A stretch of 51,693 nucleotides of DNA from Candidatus Tectimicrobiota bacterium (GTDB lineage Bacteria > UBA8248 > JACPRG01), in the NCBI GenBank assembly GCA_016190025.1, contig JACPRG010000050.1, positions 1-51,693 of the forward strand, in the 5' to 3' direction. Of this stretch, positions 32,671-41,290 are shown one piece after another. Under the pieces are notes generated by a model that saw only the letters and a program-made list of their open reading frames with translations, had not been told where the DNA came from and did no database searches. Numbering within the stretch: position 1 is the first letter of the stretch; every line of letters starts with the position of its first letter. The translations under genes were made by a program, and so were the position numbers.

Positions 32671-33200
32671 CTCGCCCTCTTTTTGCCGGGGGTCTGTTTC
32701 GCCTCAGCCGAGAGCGCCCGAAAGCAGCGCCTCTCCTCCGCTCTCATCCGCCGGGCCTCCTCCGCGCTCTCATGGTCGTGGCCGAGGAGGTGGAGCGTCC
32801 CGTGGATGAGCAGGCGGAGCACCTCCTCCTCCAGCGGATCCTCCCTGCGAACCTCGGGCGGCTGGTCTCCCGCCGCCCTTTTCCGGGCGGTCGCCGGTCT
32901 CGGCCGGAGGCGGGGCCGGGCCTGGCGGCGGGCGGTCTCCACCGAGATGACCACGTCGCCGAGAGGCCCGGGAACGCGAGAGACCCCCCCCTCCCGCTGG
33001 GGAAAGGCCAGCACGTCGGTGGGTCTTTCCTCCCCCCGGTAGCGGCCGTTGAGATCCGCCATCTCGCCGTCGTTGAGCAGGAGAACGCTCAGTTCGTCAG
33101 CCGGACAGTCCAGAAGTTCTAACAACTTCCGGGCTTTGCGCGCGATCCAGCGCCGATCGATCCTGGCCGTCCCCTGCCGATGCGTCACCGAAATCGGCAT
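32667..33200 (-). CDS. ybeY: endoribonuclease YbeY (rRNA maturation)
   Basis: YbeY is a zinc endoribonuclease for 16S rRNA 3'-end maturation and quality control. The 177 residues contain ELSVLLLNDGEMADLNGRYR, PTDVLAFP and the zinc motif HGTLHLLGHDHE. A charged insertion of about 30 residues (PRLRPRPATARKRAAG region) sits before the motif. ATG 33200 has GGAGG nine bases upstream. That supports this start even though it means a 104-base overlap with the upstream HD gene. Confidence 0.95.
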   Translation of the reverse strand: MPISVTHRQGTARIDRRWIARKARKLLELLDCPADELSVLLLNDGEMADLNGRYRGEERPTDVLAFPQREGGVSRVPGPLGDVVISVETARRQARPRLRPRPATARKRAAGDQPPEVRREDPLEEEVLRLLIHGTLHLLGHDHESAEEARRMRAEERRCFRALSAEAKQTPGKKRAS

Positions 33201-35562
33201 CCAGGTGCGCCTCCAGCCCCCGCTGGCCCGGCCGCTCCGTTTGAGGGTACGCGACCCGCTGGTGGAAGATCCCGGTCAGGATCCGCACGAAGGCCTTCGT
33301 GATGGAGTTCAGATCCCGCAGGGTCAGCTCGCAGTCGTCGAGCTGTCCGTCGGCGAAGATCCGCGCCACGATGTTTCGGACCATGTTCTGGATCCGGGCC
33401 GGCGTCGGGTCGATCAAGGTTCGGGAGGCGGCCTCCACGGCGTCGGCCAGCAGGAGGATCCCCGTCTCCCGGCTTTGGGGCTTCGGCCCCGGGTAGCGGA
33501 AGTCGTCCTCGTTGACGGACTGCTGGGCCGGGCCCTCCATCTCCTTGGCCTTGTTGTAGAAGTAGCTGATGAGGCCGGTGCCGTGGTGTTGCGGGATGAA
33601 GTCGATGATCTGTTCGGGCAGGTTGTGCCGGTGCGCCAGCTCGATCCCGTCCTTGACGTGGGAGATGAGGATCAGCGCGCTCATGCGGGGGGCCAGGCGG
33701 TCGTGCTTGTTTTCCAGGCCGGACTGGTTCTCGATGAAGTACTCGGGCTTTCGGATCTTCCCGATATCGTGGTAATAGGCGGCCACGCGGACCAACAGCG
33801 GGTTGGCCCCGATAAGCTCGGCGGCCTCCTCCGCCAGGCTGCTCACCACGACGCTGTGGTGATACGTCCCCGGCGCGCTCATCACCAGCTGGCGCAGGAG
33901 GGGATGATCCAGGTCGCCCAGCTCCAAAAGTTTGATGTCCGACGTGATGCTGAACGTCGACTCCAGAAGCGGCAGGCTGGCCGACACGACCATTCCCACG
34001 ATGGCGCCTCCGGTGATGCCCATTAAAACCGCGAACAGCCCGTCGTTGGAAAGCAGGCGCCCCTCGATCAAGTTCAAGGGGACGATCACCGCCACGACCG
34101 CCAGGCCCACCAGGAACCCCGTGAGCAGAATGCTGGAGCGGCGGCGGTAGTAGTTGACGCGGAAGCCGGCCACCAACCCCCCGACCAGGGCGGCCACCGG
34201 GATGCCGAAGGTCTGGGGTATCAACAGGCCCGAGAAAAAGGCCGTGAGGGCGGAAAAGAGGAGCGCCACTTCCAGGTCCAGGAGGATCGCGGCGAGCATC
34301 GCCCCCGTGGCGAACGGAATGGCGTAGTAATAAGTCAGGGGGTCCACCCCCCCCATCGCCCCGGAGAACATCACGCTCACCTGCATGAAGAACAGAATGA
34401 CGATCATCGTCCCCAGCAGCATGACCCCCATCAGGACCACCCTTCGCGGAGACTGCATGAGCTTGCGCTTGAAGCGCATCAGATAGATCCCCGCCAGGGC
34501 CAGCGCGAGGGCGATAAGCAGGGCGTTGCCCAAGACGTAGCCCGCGAACCCGCGCTTTTCCTCCTGGGCGGCGAGGCCCCGGAGCTTGACGACCTGCTGC
34601 GGGGTCAGCCGCTCGCCCTCCCGGGCGATCATCTCGCCCTTTTTGAGCTGGAAGAAGACCGGCTTGGCCTCCTGGCGGGCCCGCTCCCGCAGGGTTTCCG
34701 TCGCCTGTTTGTTCACCGTCAGGTTGGGCTCGAGGAGACGGCGGGCGAGGAGCACGAGGTGCCGCCTGGCCTCCGGATTCGGGCCGACGCCGGCCTTTTC
34801 CGCCAGGGCCGGCAAATCCCCGGCGGCTTCCTTGAGGTCCCGGAAGCGGAGCGGGTCATCGGCCGCCTTCAGCTCCTTCTCCCCCACAACCTGGACGAGG
34901 ACCCCTTTGCCCGCGTGGGGCTCGAGGAGCTTTTTGGTGCTCACGATCCCCGGCTCCATCACCGCGCGCAGAAGAAAGCCCACGCCGTCGGCCAGGGCCG
35001 GGTCGTACCGCCTGGCCCGCAGAAACCGGAGGAGACTTGGAGAAGGCTCGATTCTGAGGGAGGCGAAGAATTCCGCCTCCAGGTTCTTGTAGGTCTGGGT
35101 CCGCTCGAATTGGGCGGCCAACCCGGAGAGGTCCGCAGGGGGGCGCTTGGCGGCGGGCGGGCCCTCCGGGCTTTCCCCCTGGGCCATCACCTCCGCCGCA
35201 TGGGTCTCGTATCCCTTTCGGACCTTCTCGAGGGCGGCGCGGGCCCGGCCGGAGATCTCCTCGGCGAGCTTGGGTTCGAGGTCGAAGATCTCTTTGACAG
35301 CCTCCCCGGCCGCCGCCTTGATCTTGGCGGTGGACTCGACGTCCTCCACCAGGATGTCCCGGTTCGCCTTGATGTCCCGAGGGACGATGTCGCCGACGTG
35401 CAGCTCCTTGAAAGGCAGCGTGCCGCGCGGAACCATGAGGGCCGTCAGACACAAAAGCAGGCCGATGGCGACGCTCCACTGGGTCAGTCGCACCCCTGCG
35501 GCCGAATCGGTCTTTCGGGTCGAGAACGACCGCTTCAGGGGTTCACCGTTGGCCTTGGCCAT
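33097..35562 (-). CDS. 7TM-HD family membrane phosphohydrolase (PgpH-like)
   Basis: This 821-residue protein starts with one membrane helix (WSVAIGLLLCLTALMV), then a 7TMR-HDED extracytoplasmic domain to about residue 320. A seven-helix membrane block and a cytoplasmic HD domain follow, with TYHHSVVVSSLAEE and YYHDIGK near residue 597. In Firmicutes this architecture (PgpH) degrades cyclic di-AMP; whether this organism uses that messenger cannot be seen. The phoH-HD-ybeY order is widely conserved. ATG 35562 overlaps phoH by 20 bases. The last 35 or so residues are unconserved and overlap ybeY in another frame. Confidence 0.9.
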   Translation of the reverse strand: MAKANGEPLKRSFSTRKTDSAAGVRLTQWSVAIGLLLCLTALMVPRGTLPFKELHVGDIVPRDIKANRDILVEDVESTAKIKAAAGEAVKEIFDLEPKLAEEISGRARAALEKVRKGYETHAAEVMAQGESPEGPPAAKRPPADLSGLAAQFERTQTYKNLEAEFFASLRIEPSPSLLRFLRARRYDPALADGVGFLLRAVMEPGIVSTKKLLEPHAGKGVLVQVVGEKELKAADDPLRFRDLKEAAGDLPALAEKAGVGPNPEARRHLVLLARRLLEPNLTVNKQATETLRERARQEAKPVFFQLKKGEMIAREGERLTPQQVVKLRGLAAQEEKRGFAGYVLGNALLIALALALAGIYLMRFKRKLMQSPRRVVLMGVMLLGTMIVILFFMQVSVMFSGAMGGVDPLTYYYAIPFATGAMLAAILLDLEVALLFSALTAFFSGLLIPQTFGIPVAALVGGLVAGFRVNYYRRRSSILLTGFLVGLAVVAVIVPLNLIEGRLLSNDGLFAVLMGITGGAIVGMVVSASLPLLESTFSITSDIKLLELGDLDHPLLRQLVMSAPGTYHHSVVVSSLAEEAAELIGANPLLVRVAAYYHDIGKIRKPEYFIENQSGLENKHDRLAPRMSALILISHVKDGIELAHRHNLPEQIIDFIPQHHGTGLISYFYNKAKEMEGPAQQSVNEDDFRYPGPKPQSRETGILLLADAVEAASRTLIDPTPARIQNMVRNIVARIFADGQLDDCELTLRDLNSITKAFVRILTGIFHQRVAYPQTERPGQRGLEAHLDADFGDASAGDGQDRSALDRAQSPEVVRTSGLSG

Positions 35563-36571
35563 CTTTTTCTCGTTGCCTCTCGCCGCTGCCTTCCGCGCTT
35601 TCCCGGCTCTTCCGTTGGCCGTAGCGCTCGTAGGCCTTGATGATTTCCAACACCAGGGGATGGCGGACGACATCCCTCTCGGTGAAGTATACGAAATCGA
35701 TGTCTCTGACGTCCTCGAGAACCGCCTGGATCTGGATCAGGCCCGAGCCTTTCTCGCTGGAAAGGTCCACCTGGGTGATGTCCCCGGTGATCACCGACTT
35801 GGAGCCGAAGCCCAGGCGCGTCAGGAACATCTTCATCTGCTCGGGGGTGGAGTTCTGGGCCTCGTCCATGATGATGAAGGAGTCGTTGAGGGTGCGGCCC
35901 CGCATATAGGCGAGCGGGGCGATTTCGATGTTGCCGCGTTCGATCAACTGCTGGACCTTCTCGCTGTCCATCAACTCGTTCAGCGCGTCGTACAGGGGCC
36001 GCAGGAACGGGTGGATCTTCTCGGCGATGTCTCCCGGGAGGAACCCCAGGCGCTCCCCGGCCTCGACCGCCGGGCGCGTGAGCACAATCCGGCTGTACGC
36101 CTTTTGCAGGAGGCCCTCCACCGCCAGGGCGACCGCCAGATACGTCTTGCCCGTCCCCGCCGGCCCGATCCCCACCACAATGTCCCGCCGGCGGATGGCC
36201 TCGATGTATTTGCGCTGCCCCACGCTCTTCGGCACCACGCACCGCCTCTTCCCGCCCGTCCGGATGTGGCAGGCGAAAAGGTCTTTCAAGTCTGTGCGGG
36301 CGTCTTGCTGGTAGGCGCGGGCGATAACTTGGAGGTCGTGAGAAGTGAACTCGAACCCTTCTGCCATGACTGCCTGAAGTCCTGTCAGAAGGCGTTCCAC
36401 AGAGGCGACCGGACCGGGATCGCCCAGAACCTCCAGCTCCCCGTCTTCCAGGGCGAGTCGCACCCCGAAAATCGATTCCAACTTCCGAAGGTGCTCGTCG
36501 TGGATTCCAAAGAGGTCCCTGACCCTTTTGGGGTCCACGAGCCGAATCTTTCGAACGACAGTCTTCTCCAA
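35543..36571 (-). CDS. PhoH family P-loop ATPase
   Basis: The 342-residue protein has an N-terminal KH-like region, then the PhoH ATPase domain with Walker A GPAGTGKT near residue 138 and Walker B FIIMDEAQN. It also has LTRPAVEAGERLGFLPGD and the sensor TGDITQVDL. PhoH-like proteins are linked to RNA metabolism, and this gene regularly precedes ybeY. The start is TTG 36571, with GGGAGGG just upstream. It is the first gene of a six-gene operon ending in mutS. Confidence 0.95.
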   Translation of the reverse strand: MEKTVVRKIRLVDPKRVRDLFGIHDEHLRKLESIFGVRLALEDGELEVLGDPGPVASVERLLTGLQAVMAEGFEFTSHDLQVIARAYQQDARTDLKDLFACHIRTGGKRRCVVPKSVGQRKYIEAIRRRDIVVGIGPAGTGKTYLAVALAVEGLLQKAYSRIVLTRPAVEAGERLGFLPGDIAEKIHPFLRPLYDALNELMDSEKVQQLIERGNIEIAPLAYMRGRTLNDSFIIMDEAQNSTPEQMKMFLTRLGFGSKSVITGDITQVDLSSEKGSGLIQIQAVLEDVRDIDFVYFTERDVVRHPLVLEIIKAYERYGQRKSRESAEGSGERQREKDGQGQR

Positions 36572-36620
36572 TATAACCCTCCCGTTTCCCTTTTCAACCC
36601 GCCGCCGAGATTCACATTAA

Positions 36621-36649
36621 ATCAGAGACCGGCCGACCGCAATTGTCAA
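36621..36649 (-). promoter_or_regulatory. sigma-70 promoter of the phoH-ybeY-mutS operon
   Basis: On the minus strand a perfect -35 TTGACA (36644-36649) is followed after 17 bases by TCTGAT (36621-36626, four of six matches). Transcription would start near 36614, about 43 bases before the TTG start of phoH. The surrounding 133-base gap is AT-rich relative to the window. Confidence 0.7.
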
Positions 36650-36704
36650 TCCTCGGCACAGGGCGGCGGACATGTAATTCGAAATACCACAAATCAATTA
36701 TTCT

Positions 36705-37616
36705 TCAAGGCCGAGGATGATATTCTTTAAGCATTACTTTAAGTCTTTCTCTCGTGATGTGGGTGTAAATTTGCGTCGTGGAAATGTCGGCGTGGCCCAG
36801 CATCATCTGGACCGAGCGGAGGTCGGCCCCCCGGGCGAGCAGGTGCGTCGCGAAGGAGTGGCGGAGGGTGTGCGGGCTCACCTCCCGGCGGATGCCCGCT
36901 CTTCTGGCATGGGCCTTCAGGATCTTCCAGAAACCGACCCTCGTCATCGGGCGGCCGCGCCCGTTCAAAAAGAGCGTGTCCTCCTCGGCTCCTCCCGGGC
37001 CTCTTCGTCTTTGAAGGAGCTGCGGCCGGGCCCAGGCCTCATACCCTTTGACCTTCTCCATCGCCTCCTCCCCCATGGGGACGAGGCGTTCCTTGGCTCC
37101 TTTGCCGAAGGCGACCAGAAACCCCACTTCCAGGTTGACCCGGGAGAGGGTGAGGTTCAAAAGCTCCGACACCCGGAGCCCGGTCGCGTAGAGGGTTTCC
37201 AGCATGGCCGCGTCCCGGCAGCCCAGGACGGTCGCGGGGTCCGGCTGGGCCAGCAGCTGGTCCACCTCGGCCGAAGAGAGGTACTGGGGCAGGGGCCGTC
37301 CGGCCCCAGGCGTCTGGACCTCCGCCGAGGGGTCCTCCGGCAGATGGCCTTCGGCGGTCAAGAACCGGCAGAAGCCCCGGACGGCGGAAAGCTTTCGGCG
37401 GACAGTCCGCGGAGCGGCCCTCCGGGAGCAGAGGTCCTCCAGGAAATCCAGCAGGTCTTCGCGCCGCAGGGAGGCGAGCGGCGCCGGGGTTCTCCTCCGA
37501 CGGCCGAGCAGAAACCCTTCCACGTCCCGCCGGTAGGCCTGCAAGGTGTTCTCGGAAAGCCGGAGCTCAACCCTCAGATATTCCAGAAAAGACCGGAAAA
37601 GCGCGGCGTCGTCCAT
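36705..37616 (-). CDS. xerD: XerD-like tyrosine recombinase
   Basis: The 303-residue recombinase has the N-terminal SAM-like core-binding domain (LRLSENTLQAYRRDVEGFL) and a catalytic domain with every active residue in view: Arg in TGLRVSELLNL, Lys in GKGAKERLVP, HTLRHSFATHLL with His and Arg, LGHADISTTQIYTH with His and the Tyr nucleophile. Length and context fit the XerC/XerD chromosome-dimer resolvases; no integrative element is adjacent. ATG 37616 has GGAG six bases upstream. It lies 28 bases after murJ and is probably co-transcribed with it. Confidence 0.93.
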   Translation of the reverse strand: MDDAALFRSFLEYLRVELRLSENTLQAYRRDVEGFLLGRRRRTPAPLASLRREDLLDFLEDLCSRRAAPRTVRRKLSAVRGFCRFLTAEGHLPEDPSAEVQTPGAGRPLPQYLSSAEVDQLLAQPDPATVLGCRDAAMLETLYATGLRVSELLNLTLSRVNLEVGFLVAFGKGAKERLVPMGEEAMEKVKGYEAWARPQLLQRRRGPGGAEEDTLFLNGRGRPMTRVGFWKILKAHARRAGIRREVSPHTLRHSFATHLLARGADLRSVQMMLGHADISTTQIYTHITRERLKVMLKEYHPRP

Positions 37617-37644
37617 CGGTCGCTCCAAGGGCAAGGCTTCCCCC

Positions 37645-39303
37645 TCAGGACAGGCCCGGGTCCGCCGGCGGCGGCCCTTTCAATTTCCGTCCCCGGAAGC
37701 TCTCCCGCAAAAGGGCCAACTCCTCGCAGCCCATCGCCTTGGCCGCCGCAAGATAGACGGACGCCCCCAAAAGGAGGCAGACCCCCAGCGCCAGCGCCCT
37801 TTCGAGGGGGGGACCGGCCGGCGCGTACATCATCCACTTCGCTCCGTACACCGCCAGCGTCATGGCCAGCGTCGGCGGCGAAATCCGGAGGAACGAGCGG
37901 GCGATGGCCCGCCCCCCCAGCCGTCCCAGTCGGCGGCGAAGAAAGCGCAAAAGGAGCCCGACGTTGAGATAGGCGCACAGGGCGCTCGCCAGCGCGAGGC
38001 CGGCGTGCCTCAAGGGGACCATCAGGATCAGGTTGAGGACGACGTTCGCCAAAAGGACGAAGGCGGCGACCTTGACGGGGGTCCGCGTGTCTTGGAGCGA
38101 GTAAAAGGCCGACGCGACGATCTTCACCCCGGCGTAGGCCACGAGACCCGCCGCGTAGGCGACGGCCGCGCGGGCCGTCATGGCGGTGTCGTGCGCCGTG
38201 AAGGCCCCCCGCTCGAACAGGACCTGGGTGATGGGCGCCGCGAGAACGGCCAGCCCCACGGCCGAGGGGACACAGACGAAAAGGACCAGACGCAGCCCCT
38301 CCCCCATCGTCTCCAGAAAGTCCTTCTGCTCGTTCCGCGCGGCGTGGGCGGAGAGGGAGGGGAAGACCGCGATGCTCATGGCGGTTCCGAAGATGCCCAA
38401 GGGGAACAGGAGGAGGCGATAGGCGTAGTACAGGAAAGAGATGCTGCCCTCCGGCAGGAACGACGCCAAGAGCCTGTCCACCAGGGTGCCGATCTGGGCG
38501 ATGGAGAAACCGAACACGGCCGGGACCATGAGCTGGGCGATGCGGCGCGAACCCGGGTGGCGGGGCTCCCAGCGCGGCCGGGGGAGCTGGCCCCTGGCGT
38601 GGAGAGGTTTGATCTGGGCGATGAGCTGGGCGGCGCCCCCGATCACCACGCCCCACGCCAGGCCGACCACGGGGGTCTCCAGCCGGGGGGCCAGGAAAAG
38701 CGCGCATGCGATCACCGACAGATTAAAGAAGACCGGCGTGAAGGCGGGGGCCAGGAAGTGGCCGAGGGTGTTCAGGATGCCGGCCGCGACGGCGGCCAGG
38801 CCGATGAAGAACAGCAAGGGAAACATGACCCTCGTCAGCACGACGGTGAGGGCGTACTTCGAGGGATTGGCGGTGAAGCCCGGGACCAGGATCCGGACGA
38901 TGTAGGGGGCGGCCAGGACGCCCAGCAGGGTGACGGCGGCCAGGATCAGCGCCAGGGAGACCATCAGCGCGCCGCTCAGGCGCTTGGCGGCCTCTCCTCC
39001 CTGTTGTGTCGCCTCTCGGGTGAAGACGGGGATGAAAGCCGCCGAAAGGGCGCCCTCGGCGAATAAGACGCGAAGGAGATTCGGTATCCCGTAGGCCACA
39101 TAGAAGGCGTCGGCGGTTTGTCCGGCGCCGATGGCGGCCGCGACGATCATGTCCCGCCCGAAGCCGGAAATGCGGCTGATCAGCGTCGCCCCGCCGACGA
39201 CCCCCGCCGAGCGCGCGAGCCTCGCGCTGCGGCTTCCGGAACGGCCTTCACCGGGCGGGGGAGGCCCCGAAGGGGGCGGCTCGAAGGATTGAAATCTTGA
39301 CAA
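37645..39303 (-). CDS. murJ: lipid II flippase MurJ
   Basis: This 552-residue protein has about fourteen membrane helices and belongs to the MOP superfamily. It flips lipid II for peptidoglycan synthesis. Signature segments are TLISRISGFGRDMIVA, DAFYVAYGIPNLLRVLFAEG, LSAAFIPVFT, and an essential-Arg helix with LPEGSISFLYYAYRLLLFPLG. The TTG start at 39301-39303 lies within the -35 region of the divergent rpsT promoter; GAGG is 11 bases upstream. A Pro/Gly-rich tail of about 25 residues precedes the first helix. Confidence 0.96.
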   Translation of the reverse strand: MSRFQSFEPPPSGPPPPGEGRSGSRSARLARSAGVVGGATLISRISGFGRDMIVAAAIGAGQTADAFYVAYGIPNLLRVLFAEGALSAAFIPVFTREATQQGGEAAKRLSGALMVSLALILAAVTLLGVLAAPYIVRILVPGFTANPSKYALTVVLTRVMFPLLFFIGLAAVAAGILNTLGHFLAPAFTPVFFNLSVIACALFLAPRLETPVVGLAWGVVIGGAAQLIAQIKPLHARGQLPRPRWEPRHPGSRRIAQLMVPAVFGFSIAQIGTLVDRLLASFLPEGSISFLYYAYRLLLFPLGIFGTAMSIAVFPSLSAHAARNEQKDFLETMGEGLRLVLFVCVPSAVGLAVLAAPITQVLFERGAFTAHDTAMTARAAVAYAAGLVAYAGVKIVASAFYSLQDTRTPVKVAAFVLLANVVLNLILMVPLRHAGLALASALCAYLNVGLLLRFLRRRLGRLGGRAIARSFLRISPPTLAMTLAVYGAKWMMYAPAGPPLERALALGVCLLLGASVYLAAAKAMGCEELALLRESFRGRKLKGPPPADPGLS

Positions 39304-39324
39304 GAGCCGTCAAACCTCTATATT
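39297..39324 (+). promoter_or_regulatory. promoter of rpsT
   Basis: On the plus strand TTGACA (39297-39302), a 16-base spacer and TATATT (39319-39324) form a near-consensus promoter. Transcription would start near 39331, about 40 bases before the rpsT ATG. The -35 element overlaps the start codon of murJ on the other strand. Confidence 0.8.
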
Positions 39325-39346
39325 TGGCCGGGACGGCGGGTTTCAA
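39317..39346 (-). promoter_or_regulatory. candidate divergent promoter for murJ
   Basis: On the minus strand TTGAAA (39341-39346) and TATAGA (39317-39322) are 18 bases apart, each a four- or five-of-six match. The -10 element overlaps the rpsT -10 on the opposite strand. The predicted murJ transcript would start near 39310, leaving a leader of fewer than ten bases, so the element may be wrong or the mRNA nearly leaderless. Confidence 0.35.
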
Positions 39347-39371
39347 ACGTTGCGGACGCGGAGGATTTCCA

Positions 39372-39653
39372 ATGGCACGAACCAAGTCGGTCCTGAAGGC
39401 CGCTCGACAGAACAGAAAGCGCAGAGCGCGAAACCAGATCCTCCGAACCCGGTACCGGACGATCGTTAAGAAGGTCCACGCGGCGCTGGAGGAGGGCGAC
39501 CCAAAGGCTTCCCAGGAAGCCTTGGCCGCCGCCATCCAGACGATCGACCGCACCGCGTCGAAAGGGGTCATCCACCCGCGGACGGCATCTCGCAAGATCG
39601 CCCGGCTCAGCCGGCGCGCCCACGCCCTGCAGCAGAAGGCCTCCTCTTCCTAA
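39372..39653 (+). CDS. rpsT: 30S ribosomal protein S20
   Basis: The 93 residues are a complete S20: MARTKSVLKAARQNRKRRAR at the N-terminus, RTRYRTIVKKV, and the C-terminal SKGVIHPRTASRKIARLSRR. S20 binds 16S rRNA early in 30S assembly. ATG 39372 has GGAGGA six bases upstream. This is the only gene on the plus strand. Its 3' end overlaps that of holA by 47 bases. AGCCGGC (39609-39615) can pair with GCCGGCT (39655-39661) ahead of five T, a weak terminator candidate with a long loop. Confidence 0.97.
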   Translation: MARTKSVLKAARQNRKRRARNQILRTRYRTIVKKVHAALEEGDPKASQEALAAAIQTIDRTASKGVIHPRTASRKIARLSRRAHALQQKASSS

Positions 39654-40764
39654 GGCCGGCTTTTTCCCCCTCTCCGCCCATCCGGCAAAGGTCGAGCGCG
39701 ACCTGCTCCAGGAGGACACGGTCCGGCGGCCCGCCGCCCTTGAGCAGGACGTCCGCCTGTTGCAGCCGGCCCAGGGCCGCCCGCAGCTCCGGGTCGGTGA
39801 ACCGCGAGGCCTGATCCGCCAGCTTGCCCGCGTAAAAGGGATGCCCCCCTAAGCTCTTGGGGACGGCGGCGGCGGGAACCCCTTCGTCCAGCAGGGCCCG
39901 GGCTTCCAGCAGCCTCACGAGGTGCCGGCTCAGGAAAGCCACAATGGCCGTCGCGTTGTGTTGCCGCCTGAGGAGCCGCTCCAGCGCTTCGAGCGCCTCG
40001 GCGGCGTTGCGGGCGCCCAGGGCGTCGGTCAGGGCGAACAGGCTCTCCGTCCGTCCGTCGTCCACCACCTCGGCGACCTTCTCCAGGGAAATCCGCGGCG
40101 GGGCGGCCTCTTCTCCCTTCCCGGGCTCTCCGTCCAGGTGGAGGGCCAGCTTTTCCAGCTCCGAGCGGGCCCGCCCCAGCGAGCCCCCGCTCCGCTCCGC
40201 CAACAGGGCGAGGGCCTCGGGGTCCAGCGCGAATCCAAGACGGGCGGCCGCCTGCCTGACCCACGTCTTGAAGGCGTCATCCTTTAGGGGATCCGTCGGG
40301 ACCACGACGCCGAACTTGCGGACCTTCTCCAGCAGCCGGCGCCGCGCCCTGGACTCCTTGGACTCTTTGGATTCCTTGGCCGGCTCGGACTCCTTCGTCC
40401 CCTTGGAGGAGGAGGTCGTCAGCACCAGGCAGGCGGACTCCGGCAGGTTTTCCAAGAGGGGCTCCAGCGCCTCGACCTTCTCTCTCAGCATCTCCGCCCT
40501 TCGGATCACCACCAGCCTGCGGCCGCCCAGGAAGGGCAGGGTTCCCACCGCGTTGCGGATGTCCTCGGCGGAGCACTCCTCGGCGTCCAGGCGCTCGCGG
40601 TTGAAGTCGGCGGCGGAGGGCTCCAGGAGGCGCTCTTGGATCCGGGCCAGGAGATCTTCCTGCAGGAGTTCCTCATCCCCGTGGAGGAGATACAGGGAGG
40701 CGATCCGTCCGGCTTCGACGGCCTTCAACGCCTTGGAGAAAGGGGTGTCCGGGGCGGCGGGCAA
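39607..40764 (-). CDS. holA: DNA polymerase III delta subunit
   Basis: The delta subunit opens the beta clamp in the clamp loader. The 385-residue protein shows the family N-terminus (RIASLYLLHGDEELLQEDLL), FLGGRRLVVIRRAEML, the helix containing LALLAERSGGSLGRARSELEKL, and a C-terminal collar domain. A Lys/Glu/Ser-rich insert (KGTKESEPAKESKESKESR) lies near residue 130. TTG 40764 is preferred because GAGGGG lies seven bases upstream; TTG 40779 would overlap lptE. The last residues are basic and overlap rpsT on the other strand. Confidence 0.9.
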   Translation of the reverse strand: MPAAPDTPFSKALKAVEAGRIASLYLLHGDEELLQEDLLARIQERLLEPSAADFNRERLDAEECSAEDIRNAVGTLPFLGGRRLVVIRRAEMLREKVEALEPLLENLPESACLVLTTSSSKGTKESEPAKESKESKESRARRRLLEKVRKFGVVVPTDPLKDDAFKTWVRQAAARLGFALDPEALALLAERSGGSLGRARSELEKLALHLDGEPGKGEEAAPPRISLEKVAEVVDDGRTESLFALTDALGARNAAEALEALERLLRRQHNATAIVAFLSRHLVRLLEARALLDEGVPAAAVPKSLGGHPFYAGKLADQASRFTDPELRAALGRLQQADVLLKGGGPPDRVLLEQVALDLCRMGGEGEKAGLRKRRPSAAGRGRAG

Positions 40765-40765
40765 T

Positions 40766-41290
40766 TCAGAACCCCTCAATCAGGAGCCCCCGAAGCTCCC
40801 GCGCGAAATCCTCCGAGGCCTTGAGGGTCGCCTCCGACTGGGACCTCTCGTTGCTGCTCAGGTCGGTGGAGACGCGATACTCCCGGTCGGAGACGACCGT
40901 CTGCTTGAAGATGAGCCTGTCGTTCTGGAGATCGCGCAGGGTGACCGCGACGGTCATCCGCAAGCGGAACTCCTGGGCCCGGTCGCTGCGGGTGAAGGCG
41001 ATGGCGCGCAGGCGGTATTGGAGAATCTGGCCTTCGAGGATCGCGTCCGCGTCCGAGACGCCGCTCGCCAGGAAGACCCGGCCGTCGTTGATGATGACGC
41101 TCCGGAGGGCGTCGGTGAGGCGGACCTCGATCCCCTGCTCCAGGGTCTTGTTGGTGAAAATGGGGATGTGGATCTTTCTGACGTGCGGCGGAAGTGAGGA
41201 CCCCCCCGCCCCCTGCAGGTGATAGCCGCAGCCGGCGAGGGCGAGGGCCAGCAGCGCCGCCCCCCACTTCGTCCTGCTAGACGACGACAT
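40766..41290 (-). CDS. lptE: LPS-assembly lipoprotein LptE
   Basis: LptE plugs the LptD outer-membrane translocon for LPS. The 174 residues begin with a lipoprotein signal peptide whose lipobox LAGC puts the lipidated Cys at position 21. GYHLQG follows, typical of LptE/RlpB, then [26 protein letters not shown] 41290 overlaps the leuS stop by 14 bases. The leuS-lptE-holA order is the same as in E. coli. lptD is not in the window. Confidence 0.93.
   Translation of the reverse strand: MSSSSRTKWGAALLALALAGCGYHLQGAGGSSLPPHVRKIHIPIFTNKTLEQGIEVRLTDALRSVIINDGRVFLASGVSDADAILEGQILQYRLRAIAFTRSDRAQEFRLRMTVAVTLRDLQNDRLIFKQTVVSDREYRVSTDLSSNERSQSEATLKASEDFARELRGLLIEGF

Noticed and set aside
36705..37616. 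The tyrosine recombinase as the integrase of a mobile element
   Set aside because: It follows murJ in a housekeeping context, matches XerC/XerD in length and motifs, and has no tRNA, att-like repeats or phage genes around it.
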